From: CAZKGE01 sp964636405
GTDB taxonomy: Bacteria; Bacillota; Clostridia; Christensenellales; CAG-138
DNA: 64,000 nt
Assembly: GCA_964636405.1 (NCBI GenBank)
Contig: CAZWSI010000003.1
Coordinates: 49,512 to 113,511, forward strand
Direction of reading: 5' to 3'
This document shows positions 1 to 10,761 of this stretch, piece after piece. Each line of letters opens with the position of its first letter. Positions within the stretch are counted from its first letter, which is position 1. Position numbers and translations under genes: made by a program. The notes beneath the pieces are model-generated. The model did not search any database, was not told where the DNA came from, and worked only from the letters and a program-made list of their open reading frames with translations.

Positions 1-1281
<1,281 letters not shown>

Positions 1282-1315
1282 CGGGGGCGCGGAAGCCGGG
1301 GGTTTAGGTGAGCCA

Positions 1316-2626
1316 ATGAAAACGCTTTGGGTCGTAAACGGCATTCTGCCGCAAATTGCGCAGTTGGAAGGAAGCGCCGTGCAAGCGGGCGCGACCTGGC
1401 TTGTGTCCGTGGCGGACGCGCTGATGCGGGAGGCGGACGCTTCGCTTTTCGTCCTGTATCGCGGCGATTCCGCCACCGCTTCCGGCACACGCGCTTCCGG
1501 CACACGCGCTTCTGGCGCAAGCGCTTCTGGCGCAAGCGCGAATGGCGCGCTGCGCTACGCGGCCTTTCAGGATACGCCCGGCCGCTACAGCGAGCAAAAC
1601 GAGATGTTCTTTTATGAAACGCTGCTGCGGGAAAAGCCGGACGTTGTGCATGTGTGGGGGACGGAGTATGCGTCGGCGCTCGAAATGCTGCGCGCCAGCG
1701 CGCGCGCGGGCCTGCTGAACCGCACAGTCGTAAGCATACAGGGCCTCTGCTCCATCTATGCCGCGCATTACACGGCGGGGCTGCCCGCGCGCGTCGTATA
1801 CGGCGCAACCTTTCGCGATTTTGTCCGTCGCGATAACATCGCGCTGCAAAAGCGCGCGTTTGCGCGGCGCGGCGCGCACGAAATGGCGGCGCTGCGCATG
1901 ACGCGCCACGTCGCCGGCCGCACGGACTGGGATTACGCCGCCGCAAAACAGCTCAATCCGGCGGTTTGCTATCACAAGCTGAACGAAACGCTCCGGCCGG
2001 CGTTCTTTAGCGGCGCATGGTCGCCCGACGCCTGCGACCGGCACACGCTCTTTTTGCCGCAAAGCTATTATCCCATCAAGGGTACGCACCGCGCGCTGGA
2101 AACGCTTTCCATCCTGCGGCGCGCCTATCCCGACGCGAAGCTTGTCACCACGGGCGACGATCCCCGCCGGGGCGGCTTCTCCGCAAGACTCCGCCGCTCG
2201 TCCTACGCGCGGTATCTGGCGGAGCGCATCCGCGCGCTGGAGCTGGACGACGCGGTGCAGTTTCTCGGCGTGCTGGACGCCGAGGAGATGAAAGCGGCCT
2301 ATCTGCGCGCGAACGTCTGCCTTTCGCCCTCCTCCGTTGAGAACAGCCCCAACGGCGTGGGGGAGGCGATGCTGCTGGGCACGCCCGTCGTTTCCAGCTT
2401 TGTGGGCGGCGTTTCGTCCATCCTGACCCACGGCGCGGAGGGGCTTTTATACCCCGCGGACGCGCCGTACCTCGCGGCGGAATACGCCGCCCGCATTTTT
2501 GGCGATGACGCGTGCACCCTGCGGCTATCAAACGCCGCGCGTGCGCGCGCGCGCGAAACGCACGATCCCGCAAGCAACCTTGCCGCGCTGAAAAGCATGT
2601 ACGAAAGCCTGACCGGCGGCGCGTAG
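1316..2626 (+). CDS. Glycosyltransferase family 4 (GT-B fold)
   Basis: 436 residues with an N-terminal acceptor-type Rossmann half and a C-terminal GT4 nucleotide-sugar-binding half. The donor-site motif is seen as SSVENSPNGVGEAMLLGTPVV, with the E-x7-E spacing of GT4 retaining enzymes, after the usual strand 'LPQSYYPIKG'. Sugar and acceptor cannot be told. The ATG at 1316 lies 34 bases after gyrB, and the product ends 82 bases before gyrA, so it is probably co-transcribed with them. Odd feature: around residues 55-74 four 15-bp tandem repeats encode (ASGTR)2(ASGAS)2, a low-complexity insert between recognisable blocks. Confidence 0.87.
   Translation: MKTLWVVNGILPQIAQLEGSAVQAGATWLVSVADALMREADASLFVLYRGDSATASGTRASGTRASGASASGASANGALRYAAFQDTPGRYSEQNEMFFYETLLREKPDVVHVWGTEYASALEMLRASARAGLLNRTVVSIQGLCSIYAAHYTAGLPARVVYGATFRDFVRRDNIALQKRAFARRGAHEMAALRMTRHVAGRTDWDYAAAKQLNPAVCYHKLNETLRPAFFSGAWSPDACDRHTLFLPQSYYPIKGTHRALETLSILRRAYPDAKLVTTGDDPRRGGFSARLRRSSYARYLAERIRALELDDAVQFLGVLDAEEMKAAYLRANVCLSPSSVENSPNGVGEAMLLGTPVVSSFVGGVSSILTHGAEGLLYPADAPYLAAEYAARIFGDDACTLRLSNAARARARETHDPASNLAALKSMYESLTGGA
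1478..1537 (+). repeat. Four in-frame 15-bp tandem repeats in the GT4 gene
   Basis: Two copies of GCTTCCGGCACACGC are followed by two copies of GCTTCTGGCGCAAGC, exactly 15 bases each and in frame. A degenerate fifth unit (GCGAATGGCGC) follows. The unit encodes five residues, so copy-number change would alter linker length without breaking the frame. Confidence 0.95.
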
Positions 2627-2708
2627 CGCGGGCGGACAAGCACACAAGGCAGCCGCCCCGCGCCGGATACGCCGCGGGAAAAATCCAAGCAGGAAGTTGG
2701 AGTAACGC

Positions 2709-5159
2709 ATGGAAGAAAAGAAAATCGACCGCATTATCCCGGTCAACCTCGAAAATGAAATGAAGAAAAGCTTCATTTCCTATGCCATGGCGGTCATCAT
2801 TAACCGCGCTCTGCCGGACGTGCGCGACGGCTTAAAGCCCGTGCACCGCCGCATCCTCTATTCGATGGACGAGCTGGGCCTGCAGCCCGACAAGCCCTAC
2901 AGAAAGAGCGCGCGCATCGTGGGCGACTGCCTGGGCAAGTACCATCCGCACGGCGATTCCTCGGTATACGACGCCATGGTGCGCCTCGCGCAGGATTTCT
3001 CGACGCGCTATCCGCTCGTGGAGGGGCACGGCAACTTCGGCTCCGTGGACGGCGACGGCGCGGCGGCCATGCGTTATACGGAGGCGCGGCTTTCGCGCAT
3101 GGCCTCCGAGATGATGGCCGATATCGAAAAGGACACCGTCGATTTCATGCCGAACTTCGACGAAACGCTCATGCAGCCCACCGTGCTGCCGAGCCGTTTC
3201 CCCAATATCCTCGTCAACGGCTCGGGCGGCATCGCCGTGGGCATGGCGACCAACATCCCCCCGCACAATCTGGGCGAAACGATCGACGCGCTGGTGGCGC
3301 TTATCGACGATCCCGAGATCGATACCGACGGCCTCATGCAATATTTGCCCGGGCCGGATTTCCCCACGGGCGGCGTGATCATGGGCCGCATGGGCATCGC
3401 GTCGGCCTATCGCACGGGGCGCGGCCGCATTCTGGTGCGGGCGCGCGCGGAGATCGAGCAGTACGCGGCCAACAAGAGCCGCATCATCGTGACCGAGATC
3501 CCCTATCAGGTCAACAAGGCGCGGCTGGTGGAGCGCATCGCGGAGCTGGTGCACGAAAAGCGCATCGAGGGCATCTCCGATCTGCGCGACGAAACCGACC
3601 GAACGGGCATGCGCATCGTCATCGAGCTGAAAAAGGACGTGAACGCGAACGTTATCCTTAACCAGCTTTATAAGCACACGGATATGCAGAGCACCTTCGG
3701 CGTGATCATGCTCATGCTGGTGGACGGTGAGCCCAAGGTGCTGCCGCTGCGCGATATCCTGTATTATTACCTCGAGCATCAAAAGCAGGTCGTCACCCGC
3801 CGCACGGCGTACGATCTCAACCGCGCCAAGGAGCGGCTGCACATATTGGAGGGCCTCATCATCGCGCTCGACAACATCGACGAGATTGTGCAGCTCATCA
3901 AAAAATCCCCCAACGCGGCGGCGGCCAAGGCTTCGCTCATCGAGCGCTTCGGGCTTTCCGAAAAGCAGGCGCAGGCCATACTGGATATGCGGCTCCAGCG
4001 CCTCACGGGCCTTGAGCGGGACAAGATTCTCGAGGAGGATCGCCAGCTTCGCGAGCGGGTCGCCTATTTGCAGGGTGTTCTGGACGACGAGGGCAAGCTC
4101 CTTGCCATCATCAAGGAGGAGGCGCTTTCCGTCAAGGCCCGCGAAAACGACGAGCGCCGCACCGAGATTACGCAGATGGTGGACGATATTGACCTTGACG
4201 ATGTGATTCAGGTGGAGGACATGGCGGTGACCATGACCCACTTTGGCTACATCAAGCGCCTCACGCCCGATACCTATCGCGCGCAGAATCGCGGCGGCCG
4301 GGGCATTATGGGCCAGGCCACCCACGAGGAGGATTTTGTCGAGCGCCTGTTTGTCACGACCACGCACACGCACATTTTGTTCTTTACCAACAAGGGCCGC
4401 GCCTTCCGCATCAAGTGCTATGTCATCCCCGAGGCGGGGCGGAACGCGAAGGGCCTGCCCATCGTCAATTTATTGCAGCTTGGCGAGGGCGAAAAGGTGA
4501 CGGCCATGTTCCCCGTGCAGGGCGAGGGCGACGAGGGCTTCCTTGTGATGGCGACCCGCGAGGGCGTAATTAAAAAGACCCCCGTTACGGAGCTAAGCAA
4601 CATCCGCAGGGGCGGGCTCATCGTGCAAAACCTGCGCGAGGGCGATTCGCTCATCGCGGTGGAATACTCCACGGGCGACGACGAGTTTATCATCGCCTCC
4701 CGCAAGGGCAAGAGCATCCGCTTTGCCGAGCGCGACGTGCGCCCCATGGGCCGCACCGCCACGGGCGTAAAGAGCATGGAGCTGGGCGACGACGACGAGG
4801 TGGTCGACATGGTCAAGGTCGTGCCGGGCGCGAACGTGCTCACCGTGACCGCGCTGGGCATGGGCAAGCGCACGCCGGAGGAGCAGTATCCGCTCCAGCG
4901 CCGGGGCGGCAAGGGCGTGCTGGCCATGCAGCTTACGGACAGGACGGGCGAGCTTGAGTGCCTCCGCATGACCGCCGAGGACGAGGACTTGATGCTCATA
5001 CGCGACGACGGCACGGTCATGCGCATGCCCATCGAGCAGGTGTCCATCATCTCCCGCAACACGCAGGGGGTGCGCCTCATGCGCGTGGACGAGGGAACGC
5101 GCGTGGCCGCCGTGGCCGTTGTGCCGCATCAGGAGGCCGAGGGGGAAACGGAGGAATAA
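2709..5159 (+). CDS. gyrA: DNA gyrase subunit A
   Basis: 816 residues, full length. The catalytic tyrosine sits in AAMRYTEARLS. The quinolone-determining stretch reads HPHGDSSVYDAMVRLAQ, with Ser and Asp at the positions equal to E. coli 83 and 87, so no common resistance change is seen. The C-terminal beta-pinwheel contains the GyrA box QRRGGKG, which separates GyrA from topoisomerase IV ParC. Start ATG 2709 follows 'GGAAGTTGGAGTAACGC', a modest SD. It partners the GyrB encoded at the left edge. The C-terminus ends in an acidic tail (EAEGETEE). Confidence 0.98.
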   Translation: MEEKKIDRIIPVNLENEMKKSFISYAMAVIINRALPDVRDGLKPVHRRILYSMDELGLQPDKPYRKSARIVGDCLGKYHPHGDSSVYDAMVRLAQDFSTRYPLVEGHGNFGSVDGDGAAAMRYTEARLSRMASEMMADIEKDTVDFMPNFDETLMQPTVLPSRFPNILVNGSGGIAVGMATNIPPHNLGETIDALVALIDDPEIDTDGLMQYLPGPDFPTGGVIMGRMGIASAYRTGRGRILVRARAEIEQYAANKSRIIVTEIPYQVNKARLVERIAELVHEKRIEGISDLRDETDRTGMRIVIELKKDVNANVILNQLYKHTDMQSTFGVIMLMLVDGEPKVLPLRDILYYYLEHQKQVVTRRTAYDLNRAKERLHILEGLIIALDNIDEIVQLIKKSPNAAAAKASLIERFGLSEKQAQAILDMRLQRLTGLERDKILEEDRQLRERVAYLQGVLDDEGKLLAIIKEEALSVKARENDERRTEITQMVDDIDLDDVIQVEDMAVTMTHFGYIKRLTPDTYRAQNRGGRGIMGQATHEEDFVERLFVTTTHTHILFFTNKGRAFRIKCYVIPEAGRNAKGLPIVNLLQLGEGEKVTAMFPVQGEGDEGFLVMATREGVIKKTPVTELSNIRRGGLIVQNLREGDSLIAVEYSTGDDEFIIASRKGKSIRFAERDVRPMGRTATGVKSMELGDDDEVVDMVKVVPGANVLTVTALGMGKRTPEEQYPLQRRGGKGVLAMQLTDRTGELECLRMTAEDEDLMLIRDDGTVMRMPIEQVSIISRNTQGVRLMRVDEGTRVAAVAVVPHQEAEGETEE

Positions 5160-5228
5160 ACCGCTCCTCCCAAAGCCCTGCGTTGCTGCGCTTTGCACAC
5201 GAACGGGAAGCTGGGCTTTTCTTTTGAT

Positions 5229-5251
5229 CCTTTTCTTCGAAAAGAAAAGGG
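5229..5251. repeat. CCTTTTCTT/AAGAAAAGG hairpin, interspersed repeat family
   Basis: A perfect 9-bp inverted repeat (5229-5237 with 5243-5251) lies between gyrA and cca, preceded by CTTTTCTTTTGAT. Similar pyrimidine/purine hairpins lie at 25015-25048, 25184-25203, 54433-54455 and 57308-57330, always between genes. It has no T-run after the stem on the plus strand, and its right arm abuts the cca SD (AAGGAG at 5253). Confidence 0.75.
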
Positions 5252-5264
5252 TAAGGAGCACAAA

Positions 5265-6677
5265 ATGCGCGTTTCGCTCCCACAGTCGATCGAGCCCTTT
5301 GCCCGCGTCTTTCAAGACGCGGGCGTTTCGACTTACGCGGTGGGCGGCACGGTGCGCAATTTGCTGCTGGGGCTCCCGCCCTCGGATCTTGATCTTTGCT
5401 CGGCGCTTTTGCCGGGGGAGGTAAAGGCGCTCTTTGCCGCGCACGGGGCGCGCATTGTGGAAAAAGCGCCGGAGCTGGGCACAGTGGAGCTGCATTTGGA
5501 GGGCTTTTCGGCGGAGCACACCACCTTCCGGCGGGAAAGCTACGCGCCCGGCGGCGCGCACAGGCCCAGCCAAGCCTGCTTTACGCGCGCGCTTGCCGAG
5601 GACGCGCGACGGCGGGATTTTACGGTAAATGCACTCTACGCGGCGCTTGGTACGGGCGAAGTGACAGACCTCACGGGGGGCCTTGCGGACTTAAGCGCGG
5701 GCGTGCTGCGCGTAACAAGCCCGGACCCCGCCGCGATTATGCAAAGCGACGCGCTGCGCGTGCTGCGGCTCGTGCGCTTTGCCTGCGAGCTGGGCTTTAC
5801 GGTGGACGAAGCGTCGCTTGCGGCGGCCGCCGCGTACGCGCCGGGCCTCGCCGATATCGCGGCGGAGCGAAGACGGGACGAGCTTTTCCGTATCCTGGTG
5901 TGCGACGCGCGCTACCCCGGCCTTGCCCGCGTGGAGCTGCGCGGCGTCTACCGGGGCCTGACGCTGCTTGATACGCTGGGCGCGTGGCCGTATCTTATCC
6001 CCGCGCTTACGGAGGGACGCGACACCCCGCAGCGCGTGGACGTGCACCGCTATCGCGTGATGGCGCACAATTTCCATGTTTGCGCCGCCACGCCCCCCGC
6101 GCTTCCCTTGCGGCTTGGCGGCCTCCTGCACGATGTGGGGAAGCCCGCCTGCCTTGCGCGCGACGGCAATTTCCTGCGTCACGCGGAGCTGGGCGAGGAG
6201 ATCGCGCGCGAAGCGCTCACGCTTCTGCGCTGCCCAAAGGCGCTTACGCAGCGGGTTTGCGAACTCGTGCGCTTTCATATGTACGACGTGCAGGGCACGG
6301 CCAAGGAGGCGACCTTGCGCAGGCGCTTTGCGGGCTGGGGACGGGCTTTAACCCGCGCGCTCATCGTGGTGCGCGAGGCGGATATCATCGGCTGCGGCTG
6401 CTTTGCCGAAAGCAAGCTCACGCGCTGGCGCGCGCTCTACGCCCGCATGGAGGAGGAGGGCGCGCCCTTTTGCGAAGGCGAGCTGCGCATTACGGGCGAA
6501 CGGATCATGACTGAAACGGGTCTTCCGCCCTCGCCTGCCGTGGGGGAAATCAAGCGCGCGCTTTTGCTGCACTGCGCCGTGCGCCCGAAGGATAATGAGG
6601 AAACGCGCCTCGCGCGCCTGGCGGAGCAGCTTGCGCGCAGGAAAACGCAGCGTGGCCGCGGGCCCGGGCAAGCGTAA
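5265..6677 (+). CDS. cca: CCA-adding tRNA nucleotidyltransferase (class II, HD domain)
   Basis: 470 residues from ATG 5265, which has an AAGGAG SD seven bases upstream; an earlier in-frame codon at 5193 would extend into the intergenic hairpin and lacks an SD. The head domain shows YAVGGTVRNLLLG and the metal-binding DLDLC; the neck has RRDFTVNALY. The HD-type domain follows (LGGLLHDVGKPACL, then RFHMYDVQGTAKEATLRRR). The enzyme adds or repairs the 3'-CCA end of tRNA. It sits downstream of gyrA, separated by a hairpin element. It could act as a CCA- or A-adding enzyme; sequence alone does not settle this. Confidence 0.93.
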   Translation: MRVSLPQSIEPFARVFQDAGVSTYAVGGTVRNLLLGLPPSDLDLCSALLPGEVKALFAAHGARIVEKAPELGTVELHLEGFSAEHTTFRRESYAPGGAHRPSQACFTRALAEDARRRDFTVNALYAALGTGEVTDLTGGLADLSAGVLRVTSPDPAAIMQSDALRVLRLVRFACELGFTVDEASLAAAAAYAPGLADIAAERRRDELFRILVCDARYPGLARVELRGVYRGLTLLDTLGAWPYLIPALTEGRDTPQRVDVHRYRVMAHNFHVCAATPPALPLRLGGLLHDVGKPACLARDGNFLRHAELGEEIAREALTLLRCPKALTQRVCELVRFHMYDVQGTAKEATLRRRFAGWGRALTRALIVVREADIIGCGCFAESKLTRWRALYARMEEEGAPFCEGELRITGERIMTETGLPPSPAVGEIKRALLLHCAVRPKDNEETRLARLAEQLARRKTQRGRGPGQA

Positions 6678-6778
6678 AATGCGGCGTTTTGGCGCGCAAA
6701 AGCGGAACAGTTTGTGAATATTTGCCCGCAGCTATAGGCAGTTTACCGGGGGTATGATACACTTCGCAATGGACATTG

Positions 6779-6799
6779 CCAAAGGCAAGTTGCCTTTGG
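6779..6799. repeat. Perfect palindrome CCAAAGGCAA-g-TTGCCTTTGG
   Basis: Ten-base arms around one central base, in the 236-base spacer between cca and the CotH gene. A second, imperfect GGCAG...CTGCC pair (about 6799-6819) follows at once. It lies just downstream of a possible -10 (TATGAT at 6753-6758), so it could be an operator or leader structure, or a remnant of an interspersed palindrome like those at 13433-13651. Confidence 0.7.
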
Positions 6800-6913
6800 G
6801 CAGGCCGCCTTTGGCTGCCCGTGCGGCCCGGGCTGTGCCGCGTGAAACGCGGGGCGCGAAGGTCCGTGGCGAAAACCCCGGCGAAGCGGGAAAACGATAA
6901 GGAGCGTACTGCA

Positions 6914-9900
6914 TTGGCAAGAGGACGCAGGAAACCGGCCTTTGGCGCGACGGCGCTCGCGCTGCTGGTTTTGTGCAGCATAGCGCTGGTGATCTATCTC
7001 GTCCGCGGCTCGTCCGCCAAGGTGGAAAGCCGCGTTTCGGGCGTGCGCATCAACGAGGTCATGACCAGCAACAAGGGCGCAGTGCCCGATGAAACGGGGA
7101 ATTTTCCGGACTGGATCGAGCTGTACAACGCGGGGAGCGAAGCGGTCAATATCGGCGGCTACGGCCTTAGCGACGATTTGCTCACCGCAGCCAAGTGGAC
7201 CTTCCCGAGCGGCACGACCATCCCCGCGGGCGGATATCTGGTGGTCTTTTGCAGCGGGGACGTAACGCGCGGCCCGCTCCACGCGGCCTTTAAGCTTTCC
7301 GCAAACGACGATGTGATTTTATCCACCGTAGCCGGCTCCGTGATCGATTCGGTGAGCCTCAAGGCGGTGGCGGGCGGCAGCACGCTCTCTCGCGATCCGG
7401 CTGGCGCGGGCTGGCTGGAAGGCAAGCCCAGCCCCGGCTATCCCAATACCGACGAGGGTGTGGCGGCCTATCTTGCAACCCTGTCCGCGGAGGCGGGCGA
7501 GGATATCGGCGTATACATCAACGAGTTTATGGCCAGCAACGCCAGCACCCTGCTCGGCCCGGACGGGAGCTATTGCGACTGGATCGAGCTGTACAACACC
7601 ACCGGCGCAAAGGTGAATCTTGGCGGCTACGGCATCAGCGACGACGCGGGCCAGCCCAGCAAATATAAGCTTCCCGAGGGCACGGCAATCGAGCCCTACG
7701 GTATCCTGCTCATCTATTGCACGGGGCGCGAAACGCAGGAGCCTTCGCACATCGAAGCGCCCTTCGGCCTCGCGGCCTACGCCGAGGACGTGGTGTTTTC
7801 CAACAAAGCGGGCAAGATACTGGATTCCTATTCCTACACGCGCATGCAGACGGATATCTCCATGGCGCGCATCCCCGACGGCACGGGCGCTTTTGCCGTG
7901 TGCGCGCAGCCCACGCCCGGCTATACAAACAACAACGCGGGCCTCATGGCCTTTACCGCCACGCTGACTTACGGCACGGGCGCGCTGGTGCTCTCCGAGG
8001 CTATGGGCGCGAACTTTTCCTATCTCAAGCAGCCCGACACGACCTACCCGGACTGGATCGAGCTTTGCAACACGGGCGCGCAGCCCCTTTCGCTGGCGGG
8101 CTACGCGCTTTCCAACAACGCCAAGAACCCGGCCAAGTGGGTCTTTCCCGATATCACGCTCAACGCGGGCGAATACCTCTGCGTGCTCGCGACCGGCAAC
8201 GACGTGCGGGACGCGCAAAAAAAAAATAGCCTAGAGACGAATTTCGGCATCTCGGCGGACGGCGAGGTCGTCTTTTTATTTTCGCCCGAGGGCGTGATTC
8301 TCGATCGACTCCAGCTCGGCCGGGCGCGCGCGGACGTATCCTACGGCCGCACGGGCGCAAATTTGCTCTATTACAGCACCCCCACGCCCGGCGCGGCCAA
8401 TACCGGCGGCATGGCGGGCTATGCGGAAACGCCCAAGCTCCTGCTGGCCTCCGGCGCGTACGAGGGCGGGCAGCGCGTGGAAATTGAGAACCAAAACGGC
8501 GTGACCATCACCTATACGCTCGACGGCTCGGAGCCAACGCAGAGCGCCACGGCCTATTCCGGCCCCATCACGGTTTCCAAAACCACGGTGGTGCGCGCGC
8601 GCGCCTTTACGGGCGGGCTGTACGGCAGCGATATCGCGACCGCCACCTATGTGATCTATACGGGCGAAGCCACCATAAAGAGCCACCGCCACGACAATAT
8701 TTCCATCATGAGCGTGGTGACCGACCCCAAGAATCTATGGGACCCCAATACGGGCATCTATGTGCTGGGCAGCAAGTATGCGGCGGCCACGGGCGAGGAT
8801 GAGGACGGCGTGACCATGGAGGGCCTGATGAACCACACGTCCTCCACGCTTGCGAACTTCTGGCAGAGCTGGGAGCGTCCCGCGCACTTTGATTTGCTCG
8901 ACGAAACGGGCGCGCTGGAATTCTCCTCGGATTGCATCGTGCGCATTTTCGGCGCCTATTCGCGCGCCAAGGAGCAAAAGGCGCTCTCGCTCATCGCGCG
9001 CGCGGGCTACGGGCCAACCCAGTTCGAGCATGCGTTTTTCGATAACCGCCCCTTTACCTCCTACAAAGCCCTGGTGCTCCGCCCCTCGGCGCAGGATTCC
9101 ACCAATTCCAAGATTCGCGATATTGTGGTGACGAGCCTGTACGAGGATGGGGATTTGGGCCTTTCCGCCACCTCGGAGATCTATGTGCAGGCCTACCGGC
9201 AGCTTGTGGTGTACCTGAACGGCTCGTACTGGGGCGTGTACAATTTGCGCGAGAAGATCAACGGCACGTTTATCGCCCAGCACTACGGCCTCAATAACCC
9301 CGACGCCATCGATATCCTCATGGGTAACGGGAACGACAAGTGCGTCATTTCGGGCGATCCCAACTGCTGGAAGGACTATTCCGACATGGTGACATGGGCC
9401 GACACGCACGATCTTTCCGACGCGCAGAACTATGCCAAAATCTGTTCCATGATCGATGTGGAAAACTTTGCCGCCTACTGCGCCACGGAGATCCTCGTGG
9501 GCAATACGGACTCGGGCAACATCAAATACTGGCGCAGCGAGGAGCTCGACAATAAATGGCGCTGGCTGCTCTATGATTTCTGCTGGGCCTTCAACCGCGA
9601 CGACAAGAATTCCGACGCAAAGTCCTCCGGCTTCCGGCGCGACTTTTTCTCCAAATATTTCCATGTGGACGGCCACGGCGCAAGCCGCGCCACCTCCACC
9701 AAGCTTTCCCGGGCGCTGCTAAAGAACGCGTCGTTCCGGGAGCTGTTTTTGCAAAAGTGCGCCATTCTCGTAAACGAGGTGTACACGGAGGAGAAGATCA
9801 TCGCCCGGGTGGACGCGTGCCAGAGCAAAATCGCCGCCGAGATGGTGTACGATGTGGATCTGTGGAACGATATCACGCTGGACAGCTGGCAGCGGCACTG

Positions 9901-10027
9901 CGATAACATTCGCGCGTACGCGAAGAACTACCGGCAGTATTTCCTGAAATACGCGCAGAGCTACTTTTCACTCTCCGACGCCGATATGATGCGCATCTTC
10001 GGCGCCGTGACGACGCTGACGGAATAG
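6914..10027 (+). CDS. Secreted protein with three lamin-tail domains and a CotH kinase-like domain
   Basis: 1037 residues from a TTG at 6914 with AAGGAG 9 bases upstream; upstream in-frame codons lack an SD. A basic start (ARGRRKPAFG) and one hydrophobic helix (LALLVLCSIALVIYLV) form a signal anchor. Three lamin-tail repeats start near residues 45 (RINEVMTSNKG), 199 (YINEFMASNAS) and 359 (VLSEAMGANFS), each with a PDWIEL/CDWIEL strand. A chitobiase C-terminal-like beta domain (TYTLDGSEPTQSA) lies near 505-580, then a CotH domain with NTDSGNIKYWR and WLLYDFCWAF. CotH proteins are atypical kinases known from spore coats; acting outside the cell is inferred from the signal anchor. VTC and DUF4956 genes follow directly. 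Confidence 0.88.
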   Translation: MARGRRKPAFGATALALLVLCSIALVIYLVRGSSAKVESRVSGVRINEVMTSNKGAVPDETGNFPDWIELYNAGSEAVNIGGYGLSDDLLTAAKWTFPSGTTIPAGGYLVVFCSGDVTRGPLHAAFKLSANDDVILSTVAGSVIDSVSLKAVAGGSTLSRDPAGAGWLEGKPSPGYPNTDEGVAAYLATLSAEAGEDIGVYINEFMASNASTLLGPDGSYCDWIELYNTTGAKVNLGGYGISDDAGQPSKYKLPEGTAIEPYGILLIYCTGRETQEPSHIEAPFGLAAYAEDVVFSNKAGKILDSYSYTRMQTDISMARIPDGTGAFAVCAQPTPGYTNNNAGLMAFTATLTYGTGALVLSEAMGANFSYLKQPDTTYPDWIELCNTGAQPLSLAGYALSNNAKNPAKWVFPDITLNAGEYLCVLATGNDVRDAQKKNSLETNFGISADGEVVFLFSPEGVILDRLQLGRARADVSYGRTGANLLYYSTPTPGAANTGGMAGYAETPKLLLASGAYEGGQRVEIENQNGVTITYTLDGSEPTQSATAYSGPITVSKTTVVRARAFTGGLYGSDIATATYVIYTGEATIKSHRHDNISIMSVVTDPKNLWDPNTGIYVLGSKYAAATGEDEDGVTMEGLMNHTSSTLANFWQSWERPAHFDLLDETGALEFSSDCIVRIFGAYSRAKEQKALSLIARAGYGPTQFEHAFFDNRPFTSYKALVLRPSAQDSTNSKIRDIVVTSLYEDGDLGLSATSEIYVQAYRQLVVYLNGSYWGVYNLREKINGTFIAQHYGLNNPDAIDILMGNGNDKCVISGDPNCWKDYSDMVTWADTHDLSDAQNYAKICSMIDVENFAAYCATEILVGNTDSGNIKYWRSEELDNKWRWLLYDFCWAFNRDDKNSDAKSSGFRRDFFSKYFHVDGHGASRATSTKLSRALLKNASFRELFLQKCAILVNEVYTEEKIIARVDACQSKIAAEMVYDVDLWNDITLDSWQRHCDNIRAYAKNYRQYFLKYAQSYFSLSDADMMRIFGAVTTLTE

Positions 10028-10039
10028 GATGGACGCGGC

Positions 10040-10753
10040 ATGGAAAAAACGTATCAGGTGACCCACAAGCCTTACCGGCACGAACTGAAGTACATCATTG
10101 ACCGGGGCGAATACGAGCTTATGGCCCGCCGCCTCCGGCTCACCTTGCAGCAGGACGCGCACGCGGCCAAGAACGGCGGCGAGTACGCCATTCGCAGCCT
10201 GTATTTTGACGATCCATGGGATTCCGCCGTGGAGGACAAGGTTGCGGGAAACGATTTGCGTGACAAATTCCGCGTTCGCATCTATAATCTATCTGATAAG
10301 GCCGTTAAGCTCGAGCGCAAGCACAAGGATGGGCAGTATATCCGCAAGGACAGCCTGCCCCTTTCGCGGAGCGAGTGCGAGCAGCTGGTGGCGGGGAACC
10401 TCGATTTTCTTTTCAACCGTCCCGAGCCGCTGGCCAAGCAGCTCTACGGCATCTTTCGCACAAAGGCGCTGCGCCCCAAGGTGTTGGTCGATTATGTGCG
10501 CGAGCCTTTTGTTTTTCCCGCCGAGGACGTGCGCGTCACCTTTGACAAGGATGTGCGCACCGCCATGCGTGCGACCGATTTGTTTAACCCGAGCCTGCCC
10601 ACCTATCCCGTGTGGGAGCTGCGCAACTGCATGATCCTCGAGGTTAAGTTTAATAATAGCCTGCCGCGCTACATCCAGTCGCTCGTGCAGGTGGACGCAG
10701 CACAGCACACCGCCGCGAGCAAGTATCTGTTCTGCCGGCGGTACGAATTCTAG
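10040..10753 (+). CDS. VTC-domain (polyphosphate polymerase-like) protein
   Basis: 237 residues. Shows the tunnel-fold signature of the VTC/CYTH triphosphate-binding family: RHELKY near the start, IRSLYFDD, KFRVRIYN, KLERKHKDG, VLVDYVREPFV, VTFDKDVR and LEVKFN, ending with SKY. In yeast Vtc4 this domain polymerises phosphate from ATP; in bacteria the standalone domain has no settled role. It begins 13 bases after the CotH-like gene and ends 9 bases before the DUF4956 gene. The three genes recur together in other Clostridia as I recall, so they likely act in one pathway. No transmembrane segment. Confidence 0.88.
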   Translation: MEKTYQVTHKPYRHELKYIIDRGEYELMARRLRLTLQQDAHAAKNGGEYAIRSLYFDDPWDSAVEDKVAGNDLRDKFRVRIYNLSDKAVKLERKHKDGQYIRKDSLPLSRSECEQLVAGNLDFLFNRPEPLAKQLYGIFRTKALRPKVLVDYVREPFVFPAEDVRVTFDKDVRTAMRATDLFNPSLPTYPVWELRNCMILEVKFNNSLPRYIQSLVQVDAAQHTAASKYLFCRRYEF

Positions 10754-10761
10754 GAGGTAAT

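Noticed and set aside
2709..5159. ParC (topoisomerase IV) instead of GyrA
   Set aside because: The GyrA box QRRGGKG is present in the C-terminal domain, and the gene lies beside gyrB.
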